Positions 1 through 9,280 of a stretch of 64,000 nt of DNA are shown here, piece after piece. Within the stretch, counting starts at the first letter, position 1. Each line of letters begins with the position of its first letter. The stretch is taken from the NCBI RefSeq assembly GCF_001591105.1, contig NZ_BCUD01000014.1, positions 1-64,000 of the forward strand, given 5' to 3'. This stretch comes from Vibrio nereis NBRC 15637 (GTDB lineage Bacteria > Pseudomonadota > Gammaproteobacteria > Enterobacterales > Vibrionaceae). The position numbers and the translations under genes were made by a program. The notes below the pieces were generated by a model. The model made no database searches, was not told the origin of the DNA, and saw only the letters and a list, made by a program, of their open reading frames with translations.

Positions 1-250
1 TCGATGTTTCCCAACTCATCTCTCAAGTGCGGGGCGCATCATAGCAAACTCATTTAAGCTGTAAAGATTTTTCTTGTAATTTTGAATTGAATGCTGCCTT
101 TTTGGGCAAAGATGTCAGTAATTAGCCATAAAGCGTATGAAAACAACAGTTAAACTTACACTTTATTTATCTCCATTTACATTCATTGACGTTATTCATT
201 CCTTTTCCAGAGTACAATGCATACAGTTTTTCCAGACAGAATCATAAACA
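1..250. other. Intergenic region before the RND efflux pair
   Basis: No convincing coding region lies here. It is AT-rich and holds the 5' leader of the efflux operon. A TACAAT -10-like hexamer (213-218) and a TTGACG (186-191) are present, but the 21-bp spacing is too long for a confident sigma-70 promoter. The first ~50 bases may be upstream sequence of a gene outside the window. Confidence 0.4.
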
Positions 251-1321
251 ATGAAAAATAAAATTATTCTGAGTCTTTTAACGTTTTCCACTGTGATGGC
301 AATGCCAGTGGTAAGCGCCGAGAGGAGAGGGCCTTCCGCCACCACAGTGGTGACTGAGCAAGTGAAAATTCACCAAGTTTCTCAATCCCTTTCGCTCGTT
401 GGTAAGTTGGAAGCAGAGCAGTCAGTCGTTATTTCACCAGAAGTCGCGGGTAAGGTAGAAAAAATTGCAGTCAAAGCGAGCCAAGAGGTAAAAAAAGGCC
501 AACTGCTTATTCGACTCAACGATGACAAAGCTCGAGCTGCCGTTGCGGAAGCTAGGGCGTACCTCAAAGATGAGCAACGTAAACTTAAAGAGTTTGCACG
601 GTTAGTAAAAAGAAATGCGATTACTCAAACAGAAATTGATGCGCAAAAAGCGAGTGTCGCAATTGCACAAGCGCGTTTGGATGCCGCTAATGCGGAATTA
701 AAAGATCTGCATATCACGGCTCCATTTCCTGCCACTGTTGGTTTTATTGATTTCAGCTTGGGTAAGATGGTGAGCGTCGGTTCGGAGCTGTTTACGCTTG
801 ATAACCTCTCGGTGATGCAGCTTGATCTGCAAGTGCCAGAGCGATACCTCTCCCAACTCTCGACTGGTATGCAAGTGATGGCAACAACATCCGCATGGGG
901 AGAGCAAACTTTTGAAGGTGAAGTGGTTGGTATCGACTCTCGTATCAATGAAGAAACATTGAACCTGCGCGTACGTATCCATTTTGATAATGCAGAGCGC
1001 AAACTCAAGCCGGGTATGCTGGTGTCCGCGAACATGGATTTTCCGGCTATTGAAGCGCCGATCATTCCCGTTCAAGCACTCGAGTACTCCGGAACTAAAC
1101 GCTATGTGTACGTTGTTGGAAGCGATAACAAGGCGAAAAGAACCGAAGTGGTGCTAGGAGCTCGCGTTGATAACCTTGTTGTGATTGAAAAAGGCTTAGA
1201 TATTGGTCAGAAGATTGTCGTACAAGGGATCGTAAATATGCGCGACGGTGCATCGGTCAAAGAATTAGGTCAAAGTGGTAAAGGTAAAGCGACCACTACG
1301 AAAAAAGAGGGCAGTAACTAA
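251..1321 (+). CDS. RND efflux pump periplasmic adaptor (membrane fusion protein)
   Basis: 356-residue periplasmic adaptor of a tripartite RND efflux pump, linking the inner-membrane pump encoded next to it to an outer-membrane channel. A signal peptide covers roughly residues 1-23 (cleavage near VSA-ER). A lipoyl/barrel-sandwich half (VVISPEVAGKVEKI, about 57-70) is followed by an alpha-hairpin rich in Ala/Lys/Glu (about 90-150), the second lipoyl half and a beta-barrel domain. The stop codon overlaps the start of the pump gene by one base (TAATG), so the two are translationally coupled. No outer-membrane factor or regulator gene is adjacent in the window. Its position upstream of glyA resembles the V. 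cholerae VexGH region, but I cannot assign orthology. Substrate unknown. Confidence 0.92.
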   Translation: MKNKIILSLLTFSTVMAMPVVSAERRGPSATTVVTEQVKIHQVSQSLSLVGKLEAEQSVVISPEVAGKVEKIAVKASQEVKKGQLLIRLNDDKARAAVAEARAYLKDEQRKLKEFARLVKRNAITQTEIDAQKASVAIAQARLDAANAELKDLHITAPFPATVGFIDFSLGKMVSVGSELFTLDNLSVMQLDLQVPERYLSQLSTGMQVMATTSAWGEQTFEGEVVGIDSRINEETLNLRVRIHFDNAERKLKPGMLVSANMDFPAIEAPIIPVQALEYSGTKRYVYVVGSDNKAKRTEVVLGARVDNLVVIEKGLDIGQKIVVQGIVNMRDGASVKELGQSGKGKATTTKKEGSN

Positions 1322-4300
1322 TGTTGTTGTCTGATGTTTCGGTCAAAAGACCCGTGGCGGCGGTCGTACTGAGCTTATTGCTGTGCGTGTTTGGTATTGT
1401 TTCTTTTACGAAGTTAGCTGTCCGTGAAATGCCCGATATCGAAAGCCCAGTGGTGTCGATCAGCACTCGTTATGAAGGGGCGTCAGCGACCATCATCGAA
1501 AGCCAGATTACTTCTATACTCGAAGATCAGCTATCGGGGATCAGTGGTATCGATGAAATTGCTTCGACAACGCGTAATAGCAGCTCCCGAATTACGATTA
1601 CTTTTGAACTAGGTTACGATCTCAACACTGGCGTAAGTGATGTTCGGGATGCGGTCGCGCGTGCTCAGCGCGCCTTACCGGATGAAGCGGACGATCCTAT
1701 CGTCTATAAAAACAATGGTTCCGGACAAGCGTCGCTTTATATCAATTTAAGCTCTTCTGAGATGGATCGAACACAGCTCACGGATTACGTTGAACGAGTT
1801 CTGATGGATAGATTCAGCTTAATTTCAGGTGTGAGCTCGGTTGATATCTCAGGTGGCTTGTACAAAGTGATGTACGTTAAGCTCAAGCCAGAGCAAATGG
1901 CTGGCCGTGGTGTGATTACTTCTGACATTACCTCCGCACTGCGCAGTGAAAACCTTGAAAGCCCTGGTGGGGAAGTACGCAACGATCAAATTGTGATGTC
2001 AGTTCGCACTGCGCGTAGCTATAACCAAGTGGAGGACTTTCAGTATTTAGTGGTGAAGCGCGCCAGCGATAATTCTCCTATCTATTTAAAAGATGTCGCG
2101 GATGTCTACCTGGGTGCGGAGAACGAAAGTTCCACCTTTAAAAGCGATGGTGTGGTGAACGTGAGCATGGGGATTGTGCCGCAATCTGATGCCAACCCAT
2201 TAGAGGTTGCTGACCTTGTGCATCAAGAGGTGGATAAAATCCAAAAGTTCTTACCTGAGGGGACGCGGTTAGCGATTGACTACGATTCGACGGTGTTTAT
2301 CGACCGCTCAATTTCTGAGGTGTACAACACCCTGTTTATCACGGGTGGCTTGGTCATTCTGGTGCTCTATATCTTTATTGGCCAGGTCAGGGCGACATTG
2401 ATTCCTGCGGTGACAGTGCCCGTGTCGTTAATTTCATCATTTATCGCCGCTTACTACTTTGGCTTTTCAATTAACTTAATTACCTTGATGGCGCTGATCC
2501 TCTCGATTGGCTTAGTTGTGGATGACGCCATCGTGGTGGTAGAAAATATTTTTCACCATATTGAAAGAGGTGAAAAACCGTTACTTGCCGCGTACAAAGG
2601 AACGCGAGAGGTCGGCTTTGCGGTTGTTGCAACCACTCTGGTCCTTGTGATGGTGTTCCTGCCTATCTCATTTATGGATGGCATGGTCGGACTGTTATTT
2701 ACCGAGTTTTCTGTGTTGCTGGCGATGTCAGTGATCTTCTCTTCACTGATTGCACTGACTTTAACCCCTGTACTTGGCAGTAAACTACTTAAAGCGAACG
2801 TCAAACCGAACCGTTTTAGTTTGCTGGTAGAGCGACTATTCAAGCGATTAGAAAGTGGCTACCGAAAAGTGCTCGTGGGGGCATTGAAGTGGAAGTGGAG
2901 TGCGCCGCTGATCATCTTAACGTGTATCGGCGGAAGTTGGGGGCTGATGCAGCAGGTACCTTCGCAACTGACTCCGTCAGAAGATCGTGGTGTGTTACTC
3001 GCTTTTGTTCGCGGTGCCGATGCGACCAGTTATAACCGAATGTCCGCTAATATGGACATCGTTGAAGAGCGATTGCTACCCCTGTTAGGACAAGGCTTCC
3101 TTAAATCTTTCAGTATTCAGTCGCCGGCATTTGGCGGCAATGCAGGAGATCAAACGGGCTTTGTGATTATGATCCTAGAGGACTGGAATGAGCGCGAAGT
3201 AACAGCCCAACAAGCCTTAGGAGAAGTGAGGAAAGCCTTAGCGGGTATGCCTGATGTTCGCGTCTTTCCTTTTATGCCCGGATTTCGTGGTGGCTCTAGT
3301 GAGCCGGTTCAATTTGTTTTAGGTGGTTCTGACTACCCTGAACTCAAACAGTGGGCGGAAGAGTTAGAACGCCTAGCGGAAGAATCTCCGTTTATGGAAG
3401 GAGCGGACATCAACTACTCTGAAAAAACACCAGAGTTAGTGGTGACGGTAGACACGCAACGTGCCGCTGAGCTGGGCATTAGTGTTGCAGATATATCAGA
3501 TACACTTGAAGTGATGCTCGGGGGTAAAAGTGAAACGACGTTTGTGGAACGCGGTGAAGAATACGATGTGTATTTACGCGGAGATGAGAACAGCTTCAAT
3601 AACGCTTCTGATTTAAGTCAGATTTACCTGCGCACCTCGTCTGGTGAATTGGTGACGCTCGATACGGTTACTAAAATTGAAGAGGTAGCATCGTCTATCC
3701 GTTTGGCTCACTACAACAAGCAAAAGTCCATCACCATCACGGCTAACCTAGTCGAAGGTTATACGTTAGGTGAGGCGCTAGATTTTCTTGATCAAAAAGC
3801 GATAGATCTGCTGCCTGGAGACATTTCTGTCAGCTACTCAGGTGAGTCGAAAGATTACAAAGAGAACCAATCCAGCGTATTGGTGGTGTTCGCTTTAGCT
3901 ATGCTGGTGGCGTATTTGGTGCTTGCCGCGCAGTTCGAAAGCTTTATCAACCCGCTGGTGGTGATGTTTACCGTGCCGATGGGCGTATTTGGTGGTTTCT
4001 TAGGGCTTTTCTTAATGAATCAAGGACTGAATATTTACAGCCAGATAGGCATGATCATGCTGATCGGTATGGTGACCAAAAACGGTATTCTTATCGTGGA
4101 GTTTGCTAACCAGTTGCGCGATCGCGGTTTTGCATTTGAACAGGCGATTGTGGATGCATCTGCTCGCCGCTTAAGGCCAATTATGATGACAGCGTTTACA
4201 ACGTTGGCAGGCGCTATCCCATTGCTTATTTCGACTGGCGCGGGTTATGAGAGCCGAGTGGCCGTTGGTACGGTGATCTTTTTTGGGATGGGCTTTGCAA

Positions 4301-4431
4301 GCTTAGTGACATTATTTGTAATTCCATCGATGTACCGTCTGATTTCAATCAACACTCACTCGCCTGGGTATATCGAAGCTGAGCTAAATAAAGAACTCAG
4401 CCACGATGTAAAAGCACGAGCGACCCACTAA
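1321..4431 (+). CDS. RND efflux pump inner-membrane permease (HAE1/AcrB-like)
   Basis: 1036-residue proton-driven exporter of the AcrB/MexB class, close to the usual 1030-1050. The first transmembrane segment follows VSVKRPVAAV. Two large periplasmic loops flank the TM2-6 and TM8-12 blocks. The proton-relay acidic pair is visible as D401-D402 in GLVVDDAIVVVEN, and the matching lysine is K920 in GMVTKNGILIVEF, so the pump should be active. The gene overlaps its adaptor by one base and ends in a strong hairpin terminator. Likely substrates are bile salts, detergents, dyes or drugs; specificity cannot be read from sequence. A partner TolC is presumably encoded elsewhere (inference). Confidence 0.95.
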   Translation: MLLSDVSVKRPVAAVVLSLLLCVFGIVSFTKLAVREMPDIESPVVSISTRYEGASATIIESQITSILEDQLSGISGIDEIASTTRNSSSRITITFELGYDLNTGVSDVRDAVARAQRALPDEADDPIVYKNNGSGQASLYINLSSSEMDRTQLTDYVERVLMDRFSLISGVSSVDISGGLYKVMYVKLKPEQMAGRGVITSDITSALRSENLESPGGEVRNDQIVMSVRTARSYNQVEDFQYLVVKRASDNSPIYLKDVADVYLGAENESSTFKSDGVVNVSMGIVPQSDANPLEVADLVHQEVDKIQKFLPEGTRLAIDYDSTVFIDRSISEVYNTLFITGGLVILVLYIFIGQVRATLIPAVTVPVSLISSFIAAYYFGFSINLITLMALILSIGLVVDDAIVVVENIFHHIERGEKPLLAAYKGTREVGFAVVATTLVLVMVFLPISFMDGMVGLLFTEFSVLLAMSVIFSSLIALTLTPVLGSKLLKANVKPNRFSLLVERLFKRLESGYRKVLVGALKWKWSAPLIILTCIGGSWGLMQQVPSQLTPSEDRGVLLAFVRGADATSYNRMSANMDIVEERLLPLLGQGFLKSFSIQSPAFGGNAGDQTGFVIMILEDWNEREVTAQQALGEVRKALAGMPDVRVFPFMPGFRGGSSEPVQFVLGGSDYPELKQWAEELERLAEESPFMEGADINYSEKTPELVVTVDTQRAAELGISVADISDTLEVMLGGKSETTFVERGEEYDVYLRGDENSFNNASDLSQIYLRTSSGELVTLDTVTKIEEVASSIRLAHYNKQKSITITANLVEGYTLGEALDFLDQKAIDLLPGDISVSYSGESKDYKENQSSVLVVFALAMLVAYLVLAAQFESFINPLVVMFTVPMGVFGGFLGLFLMNQGLNIYSQIGMIMLIGMVTKNGILIVEFANQLRDRGFAFEQAIVDASARRLRPIMMTAFTTLAGAIPLLISTGAGYESRVAVGTVIFFGMGFASLVTLFVIPSMYRLISINTHSPGYIEAELNKELSHDVKARATH

Positions 4432-4436
4432 AAATC

Positions 4437-4470
4437 AAAGCCCGCTAGCAAACTAGCGGGCTTTATTATT
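4437..4470 (+). terminator. Rho-independent terminator of the efflux operon
   Basis: A perfect 12-bp stem (4437-4448 with 4453-4464) has a CAAA loop and is followed by TATTATTT. It lies between two convergent genes and could serve both strands. Confidence 0.88.
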
Positions 4471-4486
4471 TGAAGAGGAGATTTAC

Positions 4487-5086
4487 TTAACCGTAATTAA
4501 CAGTATACCTGGTTGGCTTGTGATTCATCGCGAGCACTAGGTTGAGTAAAATAGCACCGACTATCGATAGACCGATAATTTGCGGCGAAACAAAGAAGAA
4601 TGACGCCACTAAAATGCAGATATCAATGGCTAATTGAGATTTGCCAACGGAAATGCCGAATTTATCTTGAATAAACAGACACAGCACATTGAAGCCGCCC
4701 AGGCTTGAACGGTGACGGAACAAAATCAACATTCCCAGCCCCATCAGTAAGCCGCCAGCAACCGCACAGTAGATTTCATTCACGGTTTCCAATTTGATGA
4801 CCAAATAAAGGTGGTCGGCAAAAATTGAAACCAGCGCTCCGGATATTGCACTGTTGAATGCAAAGCGAGCGCCAAAACGCTTCCAAGCGAGCAGATAAAA
4901 AGGGCTATTGGAGAAGAAGTACAGCGTACCAAATGAAACGGGAACAAATTGGCTTGCCAGTAGGGCTAATCCCGTTGTACCGCCAGTCAGCAAGCTAGCG
5001 GATTGTAGGAAGAAGACGCCCTGGGCAACCAAAAAGGTCCCAGTCAGAATCGCAATCCAATCTTCTTTGCGTGAGTGTTTTTCCAT
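4487..5086 (-). CDS. YitT-family multi-pass membrane protein
   Basis: 199-residue inner-membrane protein with about five or six hydrophobic segments and the YitT/DUF161 signatures LLTGGTTGLALL near the N-terminus and HRSSLGGFNVL in the second half. Bacterial YitT proteins are poorly characterised; a transport role is only suspected. The ATG at 5086 is preferred over a TTG one codon upstream; neither has a clear Shine-Dalgarno. It stands alone, convergent with the efflux genes and divergent from glyA. Confidence 0.82.
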   Translation of the reverse strand: MEKHSRKEDWIAILTGTFLVAQGVFFLQSASLLTGGTTGLALLASQFVPVSFGTLYFFSNSPFYLLAWKRFGARFAFNSAISGALVSIFADHLYLVIKLETVNEIYCAVAGGLLMGLGMLILFRHRSSLGGFNVLCLFIQDKFGISVGKSQLAIDICILVASFFFVSPQIIGLSIVGAILLNLVLAMNHKPTRYTVNYG

Positions 5087-5312
5087 CAAATTGAAACTTT
5101 TACAGTAAATAATGGCGCGAATACTAGTGAAAAGTTAAGGATTTCGGTAGCTTGAGAGGGAAATTTAAGGTAAACCTATGTAATTATCGTTTTACGGGTG
5201 TAAAGGATAAGATTGACACATCTTTTTGAGAGGTTATCAAAGAGATATGCTCATTATGACATCCGTTGTAAAACACTATGAAAAATCTGCATGAGAAAAT
5301 AAAAATTTTCTC

Positions 5313-5341
5313 TTTATGACCAAGATCAATTTATGTAGAAT
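5313..5341 (+). promoter_or_regulatory. Putative sigma-70 promoter of glyA
   Basis: A TAGAAT -10 (5336-5341) lies 17 bp after a weak TTTATG -35 (5313-5318). The predicted start near 5348 is just upstream of the PurR-like operator, and the leader to the glyA start is about 85 nt. Called by eye. Confidence 0.5.
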
Positions 5342-5357
5342 GCGCGTCATTAGCTTG

Positions 5358-5373
5358 ATGCAAACGTTTGCGT
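5358..5373 (+). promoter_or_regulatory. PurR-type operator upstream of glyA
   Basis: ATGCAAACGTTTGCGT matches the 16-bp PurR palindrome ACGCAAACGTTTGCGT in 15 of 16 positions. In E. coli glyA is a known PurR target because serine hydroxymethyltransferase supplies one-carbon units for purines. Here the box falls a little downstream of the likely transcription start, a position suited to repression. Confidence 0.82.
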
Positions 5374-5431
5374 TGGTGTCATAAGTAGGTTTTTTGAAAC
5401 TTTAAGTCTAAATCTGAGTCAGGAGATACAG

Positions 5432-6682
5432 ATGCTAAAGCGTGATATGAACATCGCGGATTACGATGCGGAATTGTTCGCAGCTATCCAAGAAGAAACC
5501 CTTCGCCAGGAAGAACACATCGAACTGATTGCTTCTGAAAACTACACAAGCCCACGTGTAATGGAAGCTCAAGGTTCTCAGCTAACAAACAAGTATGCTG
5601 AAGGTTACCCAGGCAAGCGCTACTACGGTGGTTGTGAGTACGTAGACAAAGCTGAATCTCTAGCGATTGAGCGTGCATGTAAACTGTTTGGTTGTGAGTA
5701 CGCAAACGTACAGCCTCACTCAGGTTCTCAAGCAAACAGCGCGGTCTACATGGCGCTTCTTAACCCAGGCGACACAGTTCTAGGTATGAGCCTAGCGCAC
5801 GGTGGTCACCTGACTCACGGTTCTCCTGTAAACTTCTCAGGTAAGCACTACAACGTTATCCCTTACGGTATCGATGAAGCTGGTCAAATCAACTACGACG
5901 AGATGGAACAGCTAGCGCTTGAGCACAAACCTAAGATGATCATCGGTGGTTTCTCAGCGTACTCTCAAATCGTTGATTGGAAACGCATGCGTGAAATCGC
6001 AGACAAAGTGGACGCTTACCTATTCGTAGATATGGCTCACGTTGCAGGTCTTATTGCAGCAGGTGAATACCCAACGCCAGTTCCACACGCACACGTTGTA
6101 ACGACAACGACGCATAAAACGCTAGCAGGTCCACGTGGTGGCCTTATCCTGTCTAACGCTGGCGAAGACATGTACAAGAAACTTAACTCAGCAGTTTTCC
6201 CTGGTGGCCAAGGTGGTCCTCTAATGCACGTTATCGCGGGTAAAGCAGTAGCGTTCAAAGAAGCAATGGAGCCAGAATTTAAAGCTTACCAAGCGCGCGT
6301 AGTGAAAAACGCAAAAGCGATGGTTGCTCAGTTCCAAGAGCGTGGCTACAAGATCGTGTCTAATGGTACAGAAAACCACTTGTTCCTTGTTGACCTAATC
6401 GACAAAGATATTACAGGTAAAGATGCCGATGCAGCGCTAGGTGCAGCAAACATCACTGTAAACAAGAACTCAGTACCAAACGACCCTCGTAGCCCGTTTG
6501 TGACTTCTGGTATCCGTGTTGGTACTCCAGCGATCACTCGTCGTGGCTTCACTGAAGAAGACGCGAAAGAGCTAGCAAACTGGATGTGTGACGTACTGGA
6601 TAACATCGGCAACGAAGAAGTTATCGAAGCGACAAAACAGAAAGTTCTGGCTATCTGTAAGCGTCTGCCAGTTTACGCATAA
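5432..6682 (+). CDS. glyA: Serine hydroxymethyltransferase
   Basis: 416-residue cytosolic PLP enzyme that converts serine and tetrahydrofolate to glycine and 5,10-methylene-THF, the main one-carbon source. The PLP lysine is K229 in [16 protein letters not shown], the same number as in E. coli. The N-terminus ([15 protein letters not shown]) follows a GGAGATACAG ribosome site. Length and motifs are fully canonical. Codon use is strongly biased, as expected for a highly expressed gene. It is transcribed alone, with a PurR-type box in front and a terminator about 130 bases behind. Confidence 0.98.
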   Translation: MLKRDMNIADYDAELFAAIQEETLRQEEHIELIASENYTSPRVMEAQGSQLTNKYAEGYPGKRYYGGCEYVDKAESLAIERACKLFGCEYANVQPHSGSQANSAVYMALLNPGDTVLGMSLAHGGHLTHGSPVNFSGKHYNVIPYGIDEAGQINYDEMEQLALEHKPKMIIGGFSAYSQIVDWKRMREIADKVDAYLFVDMAHVAGLIAAGEYPTPVPHAHVVTTTTHKTLAGPRGGLILSNAGEDMYKKLNSAVFPGGQGGPLMHVIAGKAVAFKEAMEPEFKAYQARVVKNAKAMVAQFQERGYKIVSNGTENHLFLVDLIDKDITGKDADAALGAANITVNKNSVPNDPRSPFVTSGIRVGTPAITRRGFTEEDAKELANWMCDVLDNIGNEEVIEATKQKVLAICKRLPVYA

Positions 6683-6810
6683 CTTTGTTTGTAAACGATA
6701 GTTTCTTTATAGAGTGAGCCGATTTCGGTGTCGAACATACGTATTTGCTCACGCAAACTCCGTGTGTGCTCCTAGAACTCGACGCATCTATTTTGCAAAT
6801 TGAACTATTA

Positions 6811-6838
6811 AAGGTCCTCAATTGAGGGCCTTTTTATT
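6811..6838 (+). terminator. Terminator of glyA
   Basis: AAGGTCCTCAATTGAGGGCC followed by TTTTTATT forms a GC-rich hairpin with a T-tract. It sits 129 bases after the stop codon, leaving an unusually long 3' untranslated region. Confidence 0.82.
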
Positions 6839-6922
6839 TGCCTGGTGTTTTTTGAGCGAGAGAGGTTTGTGAAAGGGAGCGTTCTGGCAGGAAAATTACT
6901 CACTTATTGAGATTACGGATAC

Positions 6923-6951
6923 AAAAAAGCTGGCTTAGTCAGCCAGCTTTT
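6923..6951 (-). terminator. Terminator of lipA
   Basis: On the minus strand AAAAGCTGGCTGACTAAGCC continues into AGCTTTTTT: a stem of about 10 bp, with T-tracts on both strands. It ends the lipB-lipA transcript and could also stop read-through from glyA. Confidence 0.88.
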
Positions 6952-6974
6952 AGAGGCTTGAGTCGATTGAACTT

Positions 6975-7940
6975 TTAACCGACTTCAATACCTTGCGCTT
7001 GAAGATCTGCGTGGTATGAAGAACGCACGAATGGGCCACAAGCTGCGTGAGTAAAGCCAAGCTCAAGTGCGATCTCTTTAAGCTCGTCAAACTCTGATGG
7101 TGGAACGTAACGTTCTACAGGTAGGTGGTGGCGGCTTGGTGCTAGGTATTGACCCAGTGTTAGCATAGTCACGCCGTGTGCACGTAGATCTTTAAGTACT
7201 TCAATGATCTCTTCTTTCGTTTCGCCAAGGCCCATCATTACTCCAGACTTTGTCGGGATATCAGGGTGTTGTTCTTTGAACTTCTTAAGTAACTCTAGAG
7301 ACCACTTATAGTTCGCACCTGGGCGAGCTTTACGGTACAGGCGAGGAGCGGTTTCTAAGTTATGGTTAAATACATCTGGCGGATTATCTTTCATTAGATC
7401 CAGTGCCACATCCATACGACCACGGAAGTCAGGAACCAGAGTTTCTATCTTGATGTGTGGGTTAAGCGCACGGATTTCGCGGTTACAGTCAGCAAAGTGC
7501 TGTGCACCACCATCACGAAGGTCGTCACGGTCTACCGAGGTAATCACCACATACTTTAACTTCATGTCGGCGATGGTTTTCGCTAGTTTTTTAGGCTCTT
7601 CTGCTTCAGGAGCAAGTGGACGACCATGGGCAACATCACAGAAAGGGCAGCGACGAGTACAGATAGCACCAAGGATCATAAAGGTAGCAGTACCATGGTT
7701 AAAGCACTCTGCTAAGTTAGGGCATGAAGCTTCCTCACACACTGAGTGAAGGTTGTTCTTACGCATCGCCGATTTAATATCTTGGATGCGTTGGCTGTCA
7801 GCAGGCAGCTTGATCTTCATCCATTCTGGCTTACGCAGGACTTCTTTTTGCTCAGTTGGCATGTTCTTAACAGGAATCAATGCCATCTTGTCGGCGTCGC
7901 GGTATTTAACGCCTTTTTCCATTTGGATTGGTTTACTCAT
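6975..7940 (-). CDS. lipA: Lipoyl synthase
   Basis: 321-residue radical-SAM enzyme that inserts two sulfurs into protein-bound octanoate to make lipoate on the E2 subunits of 2-oxoacid dehydrogenases and on GcvH. Both iron-sulfur cluster motifs are intact: C68/C73/C79 ([12 protein letters not shown], auxiliary cluster) and C94/C98/C101 (CTRRCPFC, radical-SAM cluster). The C-terminal RSSYHAD carries the conserved serine that ligates the auxiliary cluster. It follows lipB by 17 bases, so the two form an operon. Confidence 0.98.
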   Translation of the reverse strand: MSKPIQMEKGVKYRDADKMALIPVKNMPTEQKEVLRKPEWMKIKLPADSQRIQDIKSAMRKNNLHSVCEEASCPNLAECFNHGTATFMILGAICTRRCPFCDVAHGRPLAPEAEEPKKLAKTIADMKLKYVVITSVDRDDLRDGGAQHFADCNREIRALNPHIKIETLVPDFRGRMDVALDLMKDNPPDVFNHNLETAPRLYRKARPGANYKWSLELLKKFKEQHPDIPTKSGVMMGLGETKEEIIEVLKDLRAHGVTMLTLGQYLAPSRHHLPVERYVPPSEFDELKEIALELGFTHAACGPFVRSSYHADLQAQGIEVG

Positions 7941-7957
7941 GCTTCTCTTTACTTCTC

Positions 7958-8617
7958 TTACTGTGTATCGCGTAGGGGGGCTTCTGTGTTGAATTCCACT
8001 TGATCGTAACCAAGCAAAGTAACAAGTTCTTCGACTAATGTCTTTTCTACTTGTTCAAGATCTGCTGGTCCACCAAGTTGGCTCACTTGAACCATTTCCA
8101 TTCCTGCATAGCCACATGGATTGATACGTAAGAATGGTGTGAGATCCATATTTACGTTTAAGGCCAAACCATGGAAAGAGCAGCCTTTGCGGATTCTAAG
8201 TCCTAAAGAACAGATCTTCTTACCATCAACATAGACGCCAGGCGCATCAGGTCGTGCTGCTGACTCAATATTGTAATTCTTTAGTGTTTTGATCACGAGG
8301 TTCTCTATGTGAGTAACAAGATCACGCACACCTAACTTTTTACGACGTAGATTTATCAGGAAGTAAGCGACCAATTGGCCTGGGCCATGATAAGTCACTT
8401 GACCTCCACGATCACTTTGGACCACGGGAATGTCTCCCGTATTCAGAAGATGCTCTTCTTTACCGGCTTGCCCCTGAGTGAATACTGGATTGTGCTCTAC
8501 AAGCCAAACTTCATCCCGGGTCTCTTCAGTGCGTTTATCTGTGAAATCATGCATTGCTTGCCAAATTGGCTCGTAATCTTGTCTTCCCAGATATCTAACA
8601 ACAAGCTGGTTTTGCAT
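7958..8617 (-). CDS. lipB: Octanoyl-[acyl-carrier-protein]:protein N-octanoyltransferase
   Basis: 219-residue enzyme that moves octanoate from ACP onto lipoyl domains, giving the LipA substrate. The family core [15 protein letters not shown], the [11 protein letters not shown] lysine (K134) and the catalytic cysteine C168 in NPCGYAG are all present. The ATG at 8617 follows AGGATCAGGA. It is the first gene of lipB-lipA; a terminator separates it from ybeD upstream. Confidence 0.97.
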   Translation of the reverse strand: MQNQLVVRYLGRQDYEPIWQAMHDFTDKRTEETRDEVWLVEHNPVFTQGQAGKEEHLLNTGDIPVVQSDRGGQVTYHGPGQLVAYFLINLRRKKLGVRDLVTHIENLVIKTLKNYNIESAARPDAPGVYVDGKKICSLGLRIRKGCSFHGLALNVNMDLTPFLRINPCGYAGMEMVQVSQLGGPADLEQVEKTLVEELVTLLGYDQVEFNTEAPLRDTQ

Positions 8618-8741
8618 TCCTGATCCTACCGTCAGTTAATAAAGTTTTGAGATTATAAACTGGTTCTGATTTTTCAACTATATACCAGCAACACATTTTT
8701 AACCCTAGTATATTTGCAGGATTATTATCTGCTTGATATTT

Positions 8742-8768
8742 AAAAAGAAAGCAGCTTTCGCTGCTCTC
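8742..8768 (-). terminator. Terminator between ybeD and lipB
   Basis: On the minus strand AGCAGC-GAAA-GCTGCT (8750-8765) has a stable GNRA-type loop and runs into TTTCTTTTTA. It ends the ybeD transcript, implying that lipB has its own promoter in the following ~125 bases. Confidence 0.82.
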
Positions 8769-8795
8769 AAAATAAATTGAATATATCAAATAATA

Positions 8796-9074
8796 TTATA
8801 GAACCATGCGTACAATGTCGATCTCACCTAACTCTTTGTACAGAGTCTCTACTTGTTCGATAGAGGTTGCGGTGATATTGATTGATACTGAGTGGTAGTT
8901 GCCCTTAGCACTTGGCTTAATTGTTGGGCTGTAATCACCTGGAGCATGGCGTTGGATCACTTCAAGTACCTTTTCTGGTAGTTCTGGTTTCGCATGGCCC
9001 ATTACTTTATAAGTAAAAGAACATGGGAACTCTAGCAGGTCTTTCAGTTTTGCATCTGAGTTAATATTCAGCAT
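8796..9074 (-). CDS. ybeD: YbeD/DUF493 family protein
   Basis: 92-residue cytosolic alpha/beta protein of the DUF493 family, always found beside lipoate or dacA genes in gammaproteobacteria. Function is unproven; the fold resembles ACT-like regulatory domains. I start it at ATG 9074 ([17 protein letters not shown]) because GGAG lies six bases upstream; a TTG four codons earlier would place that GGAG inside the gene. It sits between dacA and lipB as in E. coli. Confidence 0.92.
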   Translation of the reverse strand: MLNINSDAKLKDLLEFPCSFTYKVMGHAKPELPEKVLEVIQRHAPGDYSPTIKPSAKGNYHSVSINITATSIEQVETLYKELGEIDIVRMVL

Positions 9075-9169
9075 AGGAAACTCCAAGTTGGAAAGTCGGT
9101 ATAGCAGCGCGGAATAGTACTGCTATTAACATTAAATCTCAAGCTGTCCTCATCGTACCCTATGAGGAC

Positions 9170-9195
9170 AAAAAAGCCGCACACAGCGACTTTTT
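9170..9195 (-). terminator. Terminator of dacA
   Basis: Minus strand AAGTCGC-TGTGT-GCGGCTT (one G-T pair) followed by TTTTGTCC. It lies about 90 bases after the dacA stop. Confidence 0.72.
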
Positions 9196-9280
9196 ATTAT
9201 CGTAGCTACTAAGTCTTTGAATAAAAATATTGTTTAAATATTCATCAAGTCTTACTGGCTGATATGGCAATTATTGGGGG

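Noticed and set aside
186..218. TTGACG...TACAAT promoter of the efflux operon
   Set aside because: The 21-bp spacer is too long for sigma-70, so it is not listed as a promoter.
625..1065. 146-codon minus-strand ORF inside the RND adaptor
   Set aside because: Shadow of the real coding strand; no conserved features.
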